64,000 bases of DNA from NCBI RefSeq assembly GCF_016862375.1, contig NZ_BOMV01000026.1:62001-126000 (forward strand), written 5' to 3'. Shown piece by piece: positions 35,271-46,396 of this stretch. The position numbers and the translations under genes were made by a program. The notes under the pieces are model-generated. The model saw nothing but the letters and a program-made list of their open reading frames with translations, had not been told where the DNA came from and did not search any database. How positions within the stretch are numbered: position 1 is the stretch's first letter; every line of letters starts with the position of its first letter. Source of the stretch: Paractinoplanes rishiriensis (lineage in GTDB: Bacteria > Actinomycetota > Actinomycetes > Mycobacteriales > Micromonosporaceae).

Positions 35271-36152
35271 CTAGGAATCGTTGTCGCGGTGCGGAGCAGG
35301 AAGCAGGGTCCGGGTCAGGCGAAGTGACCATGACGGTTGCGCAATCCAGACGCGTGTGTCGCCGGAGCCGGAGCCGGCGTAGGCGGGATAACCGTGCTGG
35401 ATGAGTTCGAGCAGGCCGGGCGTTCCGAGTTCTGCTGCCGACCACTCGTAGAGGAGATGGAGGCGGGGGAGTATCACGCCGTAGTCGAGTAGCCGCCCGA
35501 ATCCGAGTTCGTTGCCGGTGTAGTACGCGACGTCCTCAGTCAACGGGTATGTCGCGGGGAGTATGCGAGACAGTTGCAGGAAGATGCCGGTCATGCCCAG
35601 CCTCGGATCGCCCAGGAGCGGGGCGAGCGGCCGGAGCCAGCTCAGCGACAGCCGCGGTGCGGCGTTCAGCGTGTGCGCGTAGAGGACACGCAGAAGGATG
35701 ACGTTCATGAAGAACCGCTCGGCCGCAGTCTCGTTCAGGGCGAGTTCACGGTGTCGCAGGTAACCGGCGACGATGCTCGCGTTGTGCGCGCGGTACCAGG
35801 TGACCGCGGTGGGCCGCTCGGCGAAGTCGAGCCAGTGGCGGACCGCCGGAGTCGACGGGCGGCCGGTGTGCCCGGCGAGCAGCGCGATCGCCTCGCATCC
35901 GTCGCGAAGCAGTCCCTTGTTGACCGCACGCCACCACGGGCTGCCGGGACGTGAGCTGTCGGTGGGTTCGAGCAAGCCTCTGCGTAGCTGCCAGCGGATG
36001 AAAGATCGCGCCGCCCGGCGGTAGGGCAGATGCCGGGGGGCTACGCCGGTCGGGCCGTTGTAGGTTCGGTCGTGGAGCGCGAGGCGAGCGTGCGGGCTGT
36101 CGCGTACGGCGGCGACCTCGGCGTCCGCCCACGAGGCAGCAGTCGTCGTCAT
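35271..36152 (-). CDS. hypothetical protein, 293 aa
   Basis: Not recognised. No signal peptide or membrane helix. It is rich in Leu, Arg, Trp and Tyr, with a middle helical stretch (FFMNVILLRVLYAHTLN, then LSWLRPLAPLLGDPRLGM) and an aromatic end. Coding bias is good over the full length. ATG at 36152; the context (233 nt before the DUF1835 gene, same strand) gives no functional clue. Confidence 0.65.
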   Translation of the reverse strand: MTTTAASWADAEVAAVRDSPHARLALHDRTYNGPTGVAPRHLPYRRAARSFIRWQLRRGLLEPTDSSRPGSPWWRAVNKGLLRDGCEAIALLAGHTGRPSTPAVRHWLDFAERPTAVTWYRAHNASIVAGYLRHRELALNETAAERFFMNVILLRVLYAHTLNAAPRLSLSWLRPLAPLLGDPRLGMTGIFLQLSRILPATYPLTEDVAYYTGNELGFGRLLDYGVILPRLHLLYEWSAAELGTPGLLELIQHGYPAYAGSGSGDTRVWIAQPSWSLRLTRTLLPAPHRDNDS

Positions 36153-36211
36153 TGCCGCAGTCTAGGTGCACGACATGCGGGGACAGCGAAGCTCAATCGG
36201 AGCGGCCGGGT

Positions 36212-36922
36212 TCAGAGGGCTGGCGGCCCGCTCCATTCGATGACGGATTTGGCGCCCTTCCAGTCCCGGTATTCGAAGACCAGATTTACCGCCATGATGA
36301 CGGTTGCGGTCTGCACCGCACTGGACAGCCGGTCGAGATAGCCGCGGACGTACTCCCAGTCACCGCCGTCGAAACGCAGGTAGAGCACAAACGCGGCAAT
36401 CGTCGACAGGATGCAGAGGCAGACCAGGGCGAGCAGGACGACGCGTTCGCGCCGTCGAACGTTCCAGACGTACGTGCTGAACCGGACGTGGCCGGTGCTG
36501 CTGATGACACCACGGGCGACCAGGGCGTTGCCGTCGAAACGCCGCACCTCGACGTGCGGGTCGAATTCGCATCGTTGTCCGGCCACGACCCGCTCGAAGG
36601 TCCGCGGGAAGGAGGCCGCCGCGTGCGCAGACTGCTGTTTGAGGGCCTCCAGGTCATCGCCGAAGAGGCACAACAGCAGTGCTCCGCGGCGATCGAAGGA
36701 GGCGAGTCCCCACACGTTGGGGAACGTGGTGATGAGCAGCGGGTTGTGCGTCATGAGTTCGGCACGCACCGAGTCGGGCAGTCTGGCCACGATTTCGGCC
36801 CGCCGGTCCTGCAGGTACGGCGAATCCTCGGGGTGGTCCGGACACCAGCCCATTGCGGCGAGTGCCTTTTCGACCGTCGCCCGGTCGGCGGAGCCGGTGC
36901 GGCACGACATCATCACTCTCAC
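36212..36922 (-). CDS. hypothetical membrane protein, 236 aa
   Basis: Not recognised. A cytoplasmic domain of about 155 residues has LLITTFPNVWGLASFDRRGA and VEVRRFDGNALVARG. It is followed by two transmembrane helices (VVLLALVCLCILSTIAAFVL and AVQTATVIMAVNLVFEY) joined by a short loop. ATG at 36922. Could be a regulatory or stress-related membrane protein, but nothing in the sequence assigns a role. Confidence 0.62.
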   Translation of the reverse strand: MRVMMSCRTGSADRATVEKALAAMGWCPDHPEDSPYLQDRRAEIVARLPDSVRAELMTHNPLLITTFPNVWGLASFDRRGALLLCLFGDDLEALKQQSAHAAASFPRTFERVVAGQRCEFDPHVEVRRFDGNALVARGVISSTGHVRFSTYVWNVRRRERVVLLALVCLCILSTIAAFVLYLRFDGGDWEYVRGYLDRLSSAVQTATVIMAVNLVFEYRDWKGAKSVIEWSGPPAL

Positions 36923-37066
36923 GGCCTTGGACCGTACCGGGCACGGTGTTCCGTTCCGTCGCCTTTGCGCGAATCAATGCCCTGGCGGTCAAAACCCGGC
37001 GCAGCGGTGACCGCGCCGCCAGGATTGACGCTGACCGCACCATAAGACCGGGAAAGGACACGTTCG

Positions 37067-37846
37067 GTGAGATGGTTCGCGCTCAACGTGGCGGAATGGC
37101 TCAGCATACTTATTTTCCTCGTCGGACTGCCGGCCCTCATGCTGATTCTGCAGATGCTGGTGCGGCGGATGTTCCCGAATTGGGAGCGTGGCGAGCACAA
37201 TGATGCGGCCGGTGTGATGCTTTCGGCCGCGGTGGTCGTTTATTCGGTGGCGATCGGGCTGTGCGTGGTCACCTTGTGGGGCAAGCTCGACGACGCGGAA
37301 CGAGCCACCCAGGCCGAGGCGGCCAACCTGGTGGCGGTCGCCGAGGGCAGCCGGGTGTGCGAAGCGGCGGTTCAGGAACGGATCCGGTCCGAGGTCATCG
37401 CGTACAACCGTGACGTCGTGGACCGCTGGTCACTCCGGATCCGCGGCGAGTCCCAGCTGCTGGTGGGCCGCGATCTCGACGGGCTGGTCGCGACCGTCGC
37501 GCAACTCGAGCCACAGACGCAGGCGCAGCGCGCCTTCGTCGATGACGCCCTGGCCCGGTTGGCGCGGGCGAGCGAGTTGCGGATCGCCTCCGTCCGGCTG
37601 GCCCACGACCAGCAACTTCCGGGCGTCCTCTGGGTCGCCGTCTTCGGCGGGTCGGTGGTGGTGCTGGCACTGTGCCTCACCTGTGGCGTACGCGACGGCG
37701 CGCTGCGCCGGATCCTGTTGACCGGGGTGACGGCCACCGTCGGCATCAACCTGTTCCTGGTGACCGAATTGAACTACCCGTTCTACGGAGACATCCGGGT
37801 CGGCCCGGACAGCTACCTGAACGCCGTGTCGATGCTGTTGCGGTGA
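37067..37846 (+). CDS. DUF4239 (bestrophin-like) membrane protein
   Basis: 259 residues. GTG 37067 preceded by GGAAAGGA. Two N-terminal and two C-terminal transmembrane helices flank a cytoplasmic helical domain rich in Glu, Arg and Gln. The pattern, with GVMLSAAVVVYSVAIGLCVVTLW and the final LNYPFYGDIRVGPD, is that of DUF4239 (also called bestrophin-like domain). The conserved F-x-G-x-I/V-x-V at the end is typical. Possibly an ion channel; unproven. Confidence 0.78.
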   Translation: MRWFALNVAEWLSILIFLVGLPALMLILQMLVRRMFPNWERGEHNDAAGVMLSAAVVVYSVAIGLCVVTLWGKLDDAERATQAEAANLVAVAEGSRVCEAAVQERIRSEVIAYNRDVVDRWSLRIRGESQLLVGRDLDGLVATVAQLEPQTQAQRAFVDDALARLARASELRIASVRLAHDQQLPGVLWVAVFGGSVVVLALCLTCGVRDGALRRILLTGVTATVGINLFLVTELNYPFYGDIRVGPDSYLNAVSMLLR

Positions 37847-38029
37847 CAGTCATCGATTGCCGCTCGGTCAAATCGCCGAACCGCAGCGGCGTGGGCGATC
37901 ACTCACCTACGCTGGCCAAGTCGATGCGAGGCCCGGACCCACGAGGTCCTGACGCAATTTCTGCTGTTGCGAATTGAAGCCCGGCCGCGCCCTTCCGCGG
38001 GCCATCACGTACAGCCTCAGGATGTGTTC

Positions 38030-40165
<2,136 letters not shown>

Positions 40166-40197
40166 CCAACCTCTCGCGCCAGGCCTTTGGAGGCACT

Positions 40198-42399
40198 GTG
40201 TCCAACGCGTTGGACTTCACGTTCTCGGATCTCATCGCCGGCTACCTCACCGGGTACGACCCGGACACCGACATCGCGGAGCTGCATACCTCCGACGGCC
40301 GGCCCTACTCGGTCAAGATCACCTCGAACACCGTCGGCGAGATGATCCGCAACCTGGGCGAGGCGTACATCGACGCCACCGCGCAGCTGCGCGGGCTCAT
40401 GCAGCCGGGCCGGTTCATTCACGCGTACGGCGTCTTCTATCCGGCCGAGGCGGGCGGGACGGCCTTCGAGGCGAAACACATCACGCTGTTCGGCAAGGAA
40501 GCCGACGAGTACCGGTTCGAGACCCAGGACTGGTGGCAGCGCCAGATCGTCAAGATCGCCGACTTCTACCTCGACTCCGAGTTCGGTGCGGGCGCCACCA
40601 CGTTCGACTACCGCAACTACCGCACCGACCTGACGATGCTGGGCACCGCCACCGCGTCGACCAGGCAGGAGACCGACACCATCTCCCGCCTGGTCTACGG
40701 ACTGGCCACGGCATACCTGCTCTCCGGTAAGCAGCGGTATCTCGACGCGGCGTCCGCCGGGGCGCGCTACCTGATCGAGCACCTGTGCTGTGTGGACCGG
40801 ACGGCGGAGGTCGCGTACTGGTATCACGCCCTGGTTATCGAGCCCGACGGCACCGAGCGCAAGATCCTCGCGTCCGAGTTCGGCGACGACTACAACGCCA
40901 TCCCGTGCTACGAGCAGATCTACGCGCTGGCCGGCCTCACCCAGGTCTACCGGATCACCGGCGACCCGAAGCTCCGCGAGATCATCGACCTGACGGTCAA
41001 CCTGTTCGACAAGTACTTCAAGGACAAGACCAACTTCTCGGACGGTACGCCGCGGCGCGGCTACTACTCGCACATCGACCCGGTGACGTTCGACCCGCTG
41101 AGCCCGGCGCTCGACGACGGCCCGCGCACCAACCGCGACCGGAAGAACTGGAACTCGGTCGGCGACCACATCCCGGCGTACCTGATCAATCTGTTCCTGG
41201 CTACCGGCGAACAACGGTACGCCGACATGCTGGAAGATCAGTGCGACACCATCACCAAGCACTTCCCGGACTACGCGAACAGCCCGTTCGTCCAGGAGAA
41301 GTTCTTCGGCGACTGGAGCAAGGACCAGCACTACGGCTCACAGCAGAACCGGGCGATCGTCGGGCACAACCTGAAGATCGCGTGGAACCTGATGCGGGTC
41401 AACAGCGCCCGGCCCAAGGCCGAGTACGTAGAGTTCGCCGAGAAGATCGCCGACCTGATGCCCGGCGTCGGCAGCGACCGGCAGCGCGGCGGCTGGTACG
41501 ACATGGTCGAGCGGGTGACCGCACCGGGCGAGAAGTTCCACCGTCTCGTGTGGCACGACCGTAAAGCCTGGTGGCAGCAGGAACAGGGCATTCTCGCGTA
41601 CCTGATCCTGAATGGGGTTTTCGGTAAGCCGGAGTATGCCAAGCAGGCCCGGGAGAGCGCGGCGTTCTACAACGCCTGGATGCTCGACACCGGCGCTGGC
41701 GGCGTCTACTTCAACGTCCTGGCCAACGGCATGCCGTTCGCCCTCGGCGGCGAGCGCAGCAAGGGCTCGCACTCGATGGCCATGTACCACAGCGCGGAAC
41801 TGGCCTTCCTCGCCGCCGTCTACGGCAACCTGCTGTCCAACAGCAATCCGATGGACTTCTACTTCCACCCGCAGCCGGGCGCGTTCAACGGGGTGTTGCG
41901 GGTGTCGCCCGACCTGCTCCCGCCGAAGAGCGTGAAGATCGCCCAGGTGTGGGTCAACGGTCACGAGCACCGTGACTTCGATGCCGACACGCTGACCGTG
42001 CGGCTGCCGAAAAGCCAGGAGCAGCAGGTGGTACGGGTGCGGATCCTCCCGGTCTCGGTCGACTTCAGCGCCGACACGCTGGACACCACCGGCGGCCGCG
42101 CGCAGATCTCGCTGCTCGGCACGCTCACCTCGGCCGATCTGTCCGTGCTGTTCGAGCAGGTGGAGGCCGCGCTCGCCGCGGGCTGCGGCACGATCAGCAT
42201 CGACATGACCGACCTGGTCTATCTCGACCCGCAGGCGGTCCGCTATCTCGCGCTGACCAAGCAGCACCGGGAGTTCGCGCTCGACATCACCGGCGCCAAG
42301 GGTCAGGTGGCGCAGCAACTTCAGGACAGCGAGCTCTATCAGGAACTGGCCACGGCCGGCGCACGCCCGGCCCGCGGACGCAAAGGCGGTCGGTCATGA
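40198..42399 (+). CDS. AGE-fold epimerase/isomerase fused to C-terminal STAS domain
   Basis: 733 residues from GTG 40198, with GGAGG just upstream. An N-terminal beta-rich module (about 5-95; FTFSDLIAGYLTGYD, FIHAYGVFYPAE) looks OB-like. The middle (about 110-600) is an (alpha/alpha)6 barrel of the N-acylglucosamine/cellobiose 2-epimerase type, with repeated helical hairpins (RLVYGLATAYLLSGKQRYLD; AYLINLFLATGEQRYADM). Likely catalytic histidines lie in the inner ring (YWYHAL, SVGDHIPAY, GSHSMAMYHSAEL). The last 110 residues are a STAS domain (GRAQISLLGTLTSADL; TISIDMTDLVYLDPQAVRYL) with Pro where antagonists have the phospho-Ser. The fusion suggests regulated or scaffolded sugar epimerisation. 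Its stop overlaps the next start (ATGA). Confidence 0.82.
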   Translation: MSNALDFTFSDLIAGYLTGYDPDTDIAELHTSDGRPYSVKITSNTVGEMIRNLGEAYIDATAQLRGLMQPGRFIHAYGVFYPAEAGGTAFEAKHITLFGKEADEYRFETQDWWQRQIVKIADFYLDSEFGAGATTFDYRNYRTDLTMLGTATASTRQETDTISRLVYGLATAYLLSGKQRYLDAASAGARYLIEHLCCVDRTAEVAYWYHALVIEPDGTERKILASEFGDDYNAIPCYEQIYALAGLTQVYRITGDPKLREIIDLTVNLFDKYFKDKTNFSDGTPRRGYYSHIDPVTFDPLSPALDDGPRTNRDRKNWNSVGDHIPAYLINLFLATGEQRYADMLEDQCDTITKHFPDYANSPFVQEKFFGDWSKDQHYGSQQNRAIVGHNLKIAWNLMRVNSARPKAEYVEFAEKIADLMPGVGSDRQRGGWYDMVERVTAPGEKFHRLVWHDRKAWWQQEQGILAYLILNGVFGKPEYAKQARESAAFYNAWMLDTGAGGVYFNVLANGMPFALGGERSKGSHSMAMYHSAELAFLAAVYGNLLSNSNPMDFYFHPQPGAFNGVLRVSPDLLPPKSVKIAQVWVNGHEHRDFDADTLTVRLPKSQEQQVVRVRILPVSVDFSADTLDTTGGRAQISLLGTLTSADLSVLFEQVEAALAAGCGTISIDMTDLVYLDPQAVRYLALTKQHREFALDITGAKGQVAQQLQDSELYQELATAGARPARGRKGGRS

Positions 42400-43259
42400 C
42401 CAAGGTGCTCATTGCGGTCTCCGAGTGGGGCTACTGGGGCGAGGAGCTGATCGGCCCGCTGGAGGCCTGCGACAAGGCCGGTTACGAGGTGGAGTTCCTC
42501 ACCCCCACCGGCGCCCGGCCCACCCCGCTCGCGGTCAGCATGGCCGTCGATTTCGTCGACCCGCCGCAGGGCAAGTCGGTGGTGGCCAAGGACATGGCGA
42601 AGAAGACCCGCGACCTCGATGCGTCGCACCGGCTGGACAAGCCGCGCAATCTCGCCGACTGGGTACCCGCCCGGCCGTACCCGAGCTCGGCGACCTATCT
42701 GCGCGACATGGAGGCGTACTGGAACGCCGTGCAGCGGATCGTCACCCAGGATCTGCTCGCCTACGACGCGCTGGTCATCGTCGGCGGCAGCGGCGCCATG
42801 GTCGACCTGGCCAACAACCAGCGGCTGCACGAGCTGGTCCAGGGCTTCGTCCGGCTCGACCGGCCGGTCGCGGCGGTCTGTTACGGCGTCGCCACTCTCG
42901 CCTTCGCCCGGGACCCGCTGCGCAAGCTGAGCCTGATCCGCGGCAAGCGGGTCACCGGTCACCCGATCGACTACGACTTCCACGACGGCACCGGTTACGA
43001 GGGGCCGCACGCGATCGACGGCTCGAACAAGGGCTTCGGTGACGGCTACATCAACTTCGGGCCGCCGGCCTATCCGCTCGAGTTCATCCTGCGCGACGCG
43101 GTCGGGCCGGACGGCGAGTTCATCGGCAACGTCGGGCACAACGAGTCGGTCATCGTGGACTACCCGTTCATCACCGCCCGGTCGACCGAGTCCTCGGTCG
43201 GCTGCGGGCGGGCGCTGGTCGACGTCCTCGACAACAACGTGCGCCGATACGGCTGGTGA
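42396..43259 (+). CDS. DJ-1/PfpI family protein (first copy)
   Basis: 287 residues, the long form of the ThiJ/PfpI fold. The nucleophile elbow is AAVCYGVATLAF with Cys near residue 162 and an upstream acidic residue (SEWGYWGEE). Members are glyoxalase III-type, isocyanide hydratase-like or chaperone enzymes; the specific reaction is not predictable. ATGA overlap with the epimerase-STAS gene and GTGA overlap with the second PfpI gene show tight coupling. Confidence 0.85.
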   Translation: MTKVLIAVSEWGYWGEELIGPLEACDKAGYEVEFLTPTGARPTPLAVSMAVDFVDPPQGKSVVAKDMAKKTRDLDASHRLDKPRNLADWVPARPYPSSATYLRDMEAYWNAVQRIVTQDLLAYDALVIVGGSGAMVDLANNQRLHELVQGFVRLDRPVAAVCYGVATLAFARDPLRKLSLIRGKRVTGHPIDYDFHDGTGYEGPHAIDGSNKGFGDGYINFGPPAYPLEFILRDAVGPDGEFIGNVGHNESVIVDYPFITARSTESSVGCGRALVDVLDNNVRRYGW

Positions 43260-43864
43260 CCCGGATGCGGCTGGCCGGCAAGAAGATCGGGATCCTGCTC
43301 GAGAGCGACTTCTACGAGCACGAGATCTGGTACTACAACTACCGGTTCCCCGAAGAGGGCGCCGAGGTCCATTTCCTCACCCGCCTGTGGGGACAGCCGT
43401 CGCTGACCTTCACCGGGCACGAGTACAAGGCGCCGTTCGTCTGCACCGAGAGCTTCGAGAACATGGACGACGAGACGCTGCGCTCCTACTCGGCGCTGAT
43501 CATCCCGTCGGCGATGGTCTCCGACCGGCTGCGGTACAGCGAGAACCTGGCCGAGCTGCCGCCGGCGACCGACCTGATGCGCCGCGCGTTCGCCGAGCCG
43601 GGCATCGTGAAGGGGATCATCTGCCACGGGCTGTGGCTGATGTCCCGGACCCCCGAGCTGATCCGCGGGCGCCGGCTGGTCTGCCACCCCAACCTGTACG
43701 GCGACGCCCTCAACATGGGCGCCCGCTACGAGGACGCCGACGTGGTGGTCGACGACGATCTGGTGACCGGCCGGACCGGGGCGCAGGCGGGGGCGTTCGC
43801 CCGCACTCTGATCGAACGTCTCTCCGGGGATCGGGAGCCGGTCGGCGCGGGGAGGCGGTCATGA
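43256..43864 (+). CDS. DJ-1/PfpI family protein (second copy)
   Basis: 202 residues from GTG 43256 (overlapping the previous TGA). Classic class I glutamine-amidotransferase-like fold with GKKIGILLESDFYEHE (nucleophile-activating Glu) and the elbow GIICHGLWLM (Cys near 123, followed by His). It is clearly diverged from the first copy, so the pair may be hetero-oligomeric or catalyse successive steps (inference). Next start overlaps by ATGA. Confidence 0.85.
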   Translation: MTRMRLAGKKIGILLESDFYEHEIWYYNYRFPEEGAEVHFLTRLWGQPSLTFTGHEYKAPFVCTESFENMDDETLRSYSALIIPSAMVSDRLRYSENLAELPPATDLMRRAFAEPGIVKGIICHGLWLMSRTPELIRGRRLVCHPNLYGDALNMGARYEDADVVVDDDLVTGRTGAQAGAFARTLIERLSGDREPVGAGRRS

Positions 43865-45546
43865 CCCAGGTCACCGGCCACCGGCGGCTGCTCGAACAAT
43901 TACGCGCCGACGGCGTTCGCCATCTGTTCGGCAATCCCGGCTCGAGCGAGGAGGGACTGCTCGCCGAGATCACCCGGTTCCCCGACATCCAGTACGTCAT
44001 GGGACTGCAGGAAGCGGCCCTGGTCTGCACCGCCGACGGCTACGCCCAGGCCACCGGCAAGCCCAGCGTGGTGCTCCTGCACAGCGGCGTGGGACTGGGC
44101 AACGCGGTCGGCAGCCTCTACCACGCGCTGCACCGCCAGACGCCGATGGTGGTGATGGCCGGCGAGGCCGGAGTCGCCTACGACGCGCTGGAGGCGCACA
44201 TGGCGGCGGACCTCGTCGACATCGCCCGCCCGGTGACCAAGTACGCGACCCGGGCCATCCACCCGGCGAGCCTGGTCCGGCTGCTGCGTCGCTGCTACAA
44301 GGTCGCGTCGACACCACCGTGCGGGCCGGTCTTCCTGGCCGTCCCGCAGGACGTCCTCGATCAGCTGAACGCCGAGCCGGTGCTGCCGACCGTCGTGCCG
44401 GACACCCGGGTCGCCCCCGAGCCCGGTGCGGTCGAGGCGGCCGCGCGGCTGCTCGCCGGGGCGAAGAAGCCGGTGATTCTCGCCGGTGACGGCGTCGCCG
44501 TCAGCGGGGCGGTCGACGAACTGGTCCGCTTCGCGGAAACCTGGGGCGCCCCGGTGTGGGGCGCGATGGCGTCGCAGCTGATCATGCCGTGGACCCACCC
44601 GCTCTACGCCGGCCTCACCGGCCACATGTTCGGCACGGACAGCGCCGCGATCGTCGCCGGGGCCGACGCCGTGGTGGTGTGCGGGACGTACGTCTTCCCC
44701 GATGTGTTCGGGGCGACCGCGAACCCGTTCCGGCCGGACGCGACGGTCGTGCACATCGACCTCGACGCCGCCGCCATCGCCAAGAACCACCCGGTCACGA
44801 TCGGCATGGTCAGCGACCCGCGGCTGACGCTCGAGGCGCTGACCGCCTCGCTCGACAAGGCCATGACCGCCGCGCAGCGCACCGCCGCGACGAAACGGGC
44901 CGACCAGCACGGCCGCGACAGCGCGACGACCCGCAGCCGGGCGCGCGAGGCCGACGAGGCCCGGCGCGAGGAGACGCCGATGCGGATGTCGGTGGTCGCG
45001 GCCCGCCTGGCCGAGCAGCTGCCGTCCGACGCGATCGTCTTCGACGAGGCGCTGACCAACTCGCCCGAGCTGACCCGGTGGGTGACGCCCGAACGGCCCG
45101 GTCACTTCTTCCAGACCCCGGGCGGAACCCTCGGGGTCGGCCTGCCCGGGGCGGTGGGCCTGAAGCTCGCCCACCCGGGCCGGACCGTGGTCGGGTTCAG
45201 CGGTGACGGCGGCTCGATGTACACATACCAGGCGTTGTGGAGCGCGGCGCACCACAAGATCGGCGCGAAGTTCGTGGTCTGCCACAACTCCAGCTACCGG
45301 CTGCTCAAGGAAAATCTGGTGCGCTACTGGCAGGACGGCGACACCGCGGCCGGCGATCGCGAGTTCCCGCCCTTCTTCGACGTGCACGAGCCGACCATCG
45401 ACTTCGTCGCGCTGGCCGGTGCTCTCGGCGTACCCGGCATGCAGGTCAGCAAGCCCGGGGAGGTTGACCAGGCGGTCCGCGCCATGCTCGGCCACGACGG
45501 CCCGTACCTGCTCGAAGTCGTTCTCGACCGCGAAGTGCCCGGATAG
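43861..45546 (+). CDS. ThDP-dependent decarboxylase/carboligase (acetolactate synthase-like)
   Basis: 561 residues with three typical domains. The PYR domain (about 1-175) has the activating Glu51 in GLQEAALV. The central Rossmann domain (about 190-330) contains KKPVILAGDGVA. The PP domain (about 380-555) binds ThDP-Mg through GDGGSMYTYQALW and HNSSY. Sequence style is nearest benzoylformate decarboxylase/acetolactate synthase-like enzymes of unassigned function. In this operon it may join or split C-C bonds of a sugar- or glyoxylate-derived 2-keto acid or aldehyde (inference). Confidence 0.88.
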   Translation: MTQVTGHRRLLEQLRADGVRHLFGNPGSSEEGLLAEITRFPDIQYVMGLQEAALVCTADGYAQATGKPSVVLLHSGVGLGNAVGSLYHALHRQTPMVVMAGEAGVAYDALEAHMAADLVDIARPVTKYATRAIHPASLVRLLRRCYKVASTPPCGPVFLAVPQDVLDQLNAEPVLPTVVPDTRVAPEPGAVEAAARLLAGAKKPVILAGDGVAVSGAVDELVRFAETWGAPVWGAMASQLIMPWTHPLYAGLTGHMFGTDSAAIVAGADAVVVCGTYVFPDVFGATANPFRPDATVVHIDLDAAAIAKNHPVTIGMVSDPRLTLEALTASLDKAMTAAQRTAATKRADQHGRDSATTRSRAREADEARREETPMRMSVVAARLAEQLPSDAIVFDEALTNSPELTRWVTPERPGHFFQTPGGTLGVGLPGAVGLKLAHPGRTVVGFSGDGGSMYTYQALWSAAHHKIGAKFVVCHNSSYRLLKENLVRYWQDGDTAAGDREFPPFFDVHEPTIDFVALAGALGVPGMQVSKPGEVDQAVRAMLGHDGPYLLEVVLDREVPG

Positions 45547-45555
45547 GAGACCGCG

Positions 45556-45987
45556 ATGGCATTGACCGATGAGGGCATCCGCGCGCTGGTCACCGAGTGG
45601 TACCGCGCGCTGGACCGGCACGACGAACTCGCCAAGGTGCTGCCGTACCTGCTCGACGACGGCCTGGAGATGCGGTTCCCGGAGGCGACCGCCCACGGGC
45701 ACGCCGGCTTCTCCGACTGGTACAAGACCGTCACCAACCGCTTTTTCGACGAGAAGCACACCGTCACCTCGGTGGACATCACCGCGCTCGACGAGCGCGG
45801 CGCGACCGTCTCGGTCGTCGTCAACTGGCAGGCCCGGATCTGGAATCCGCCGGCCGCCAAGAGCGAATGGCTGGGCTTCGACGCCTATCAGAGCTGGCAA
45901 CTGGTTGCCGCGCCCGGCGACAAGATCAAGCTCAAGACGTACGTCGTCGACCGGCTGGAGCCGATGCCGGGCTCAGCGACCCTCTAA
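45556..45987 (+). CDS. SnoaL-like (NTF2-fold) protein
   Basis: 143 residues, a cone-shaped NTF2-fold protein: LVTEWYRALDRHDELAKVLPY, then MRFPEATAHGHAGFSDWY and SLSV-type strands. SnoaL-like proteins are isomerases, cyclases or binding proteins for small polar metabolites. ATG 45556, 9 nt after the ThDP-enzyme stop. Confidence 0.8.
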   Translation: MALTDEGIRALVTEWYRALDRHDELAKVLPYLLDDGLEMRFPEATAHGHAGFSDWYKTVTNRFFDEKHTVTSVDITALDERGATVSVVVNWQARIWNPPAAKSEWLGFDAYQSWQLVAAPGDKIKLKTYVVDRLEPMPGSATL

Positions 45988-46006
45988 CCGCCCGAAGGAA
46001 GGCACC

Positions 46007-46384
46007 GTGGATACCAAAGCTGTTGTCACGCGGTACTACGAACTGGCCAACGCCGGAAGCTGGGACGCCTGGTGCGACCTGTTCGCCGCGGACCAGGTGA
46101 TGGACGAACAACTCGCCGGGCACGTGGAGGGCCGCGAGAAGCTGCGCGCGATGATGGCGGGCTTCCCCGGCATGTACGCGTCGTTCCGCAACCAGCCCAA
46201 GGAACTGATCGTGGAGAACGACCGGGCCGCGGTGGTCTCGCACATCTCCGCGGTCACGCCCGGGGGCGGCCGGATCGAGGCCGACGTCATGAACTACTTC
46301 CGGGTCGTGGACGGTGCCATCACCTACATGGCCAACTTCCACGACACGCAGCCGTTCCGCGCGGCGTTGCAGACGACCGCCTAG
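46007..46384 (+). CDS. SnoaL-like (NTF2-fold) protein, second copy
   Basis: 125 residues from GTG 46007, with GAAGGAAGG upstream. Starts VVTRYYELANAGSWDAWCDL, followed by the DEQLAGHVEGREKLRAMM helix and a DVMNYFRVVDG strand. A compact single-domain NTF2-fold protein of the ketosteroid-isomerase/SnoaL group. Distinct from the preceding copy; the two could form a heterodimer. Confidence 0.82.
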   Translation: MDTKAVVTRYYELANAGSWDAWCDLFAADQVMDEQLAGHVEGREKLRAMMAGFPGMYASFRNQPKELIVENDRAAVVSHISAVTPGGGRIEADVMNYFRVVDGAITYMANFHDTQPFRAALQTTA

Positions 46385-46396
46385 GGGGAACACACC

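Noticed and set aside
43900-45900. 666-codon minus-strand open frame
   Set aside because: Antisense to the ThDP enzyme, which carries its cofactor motifs; the shadow has none.
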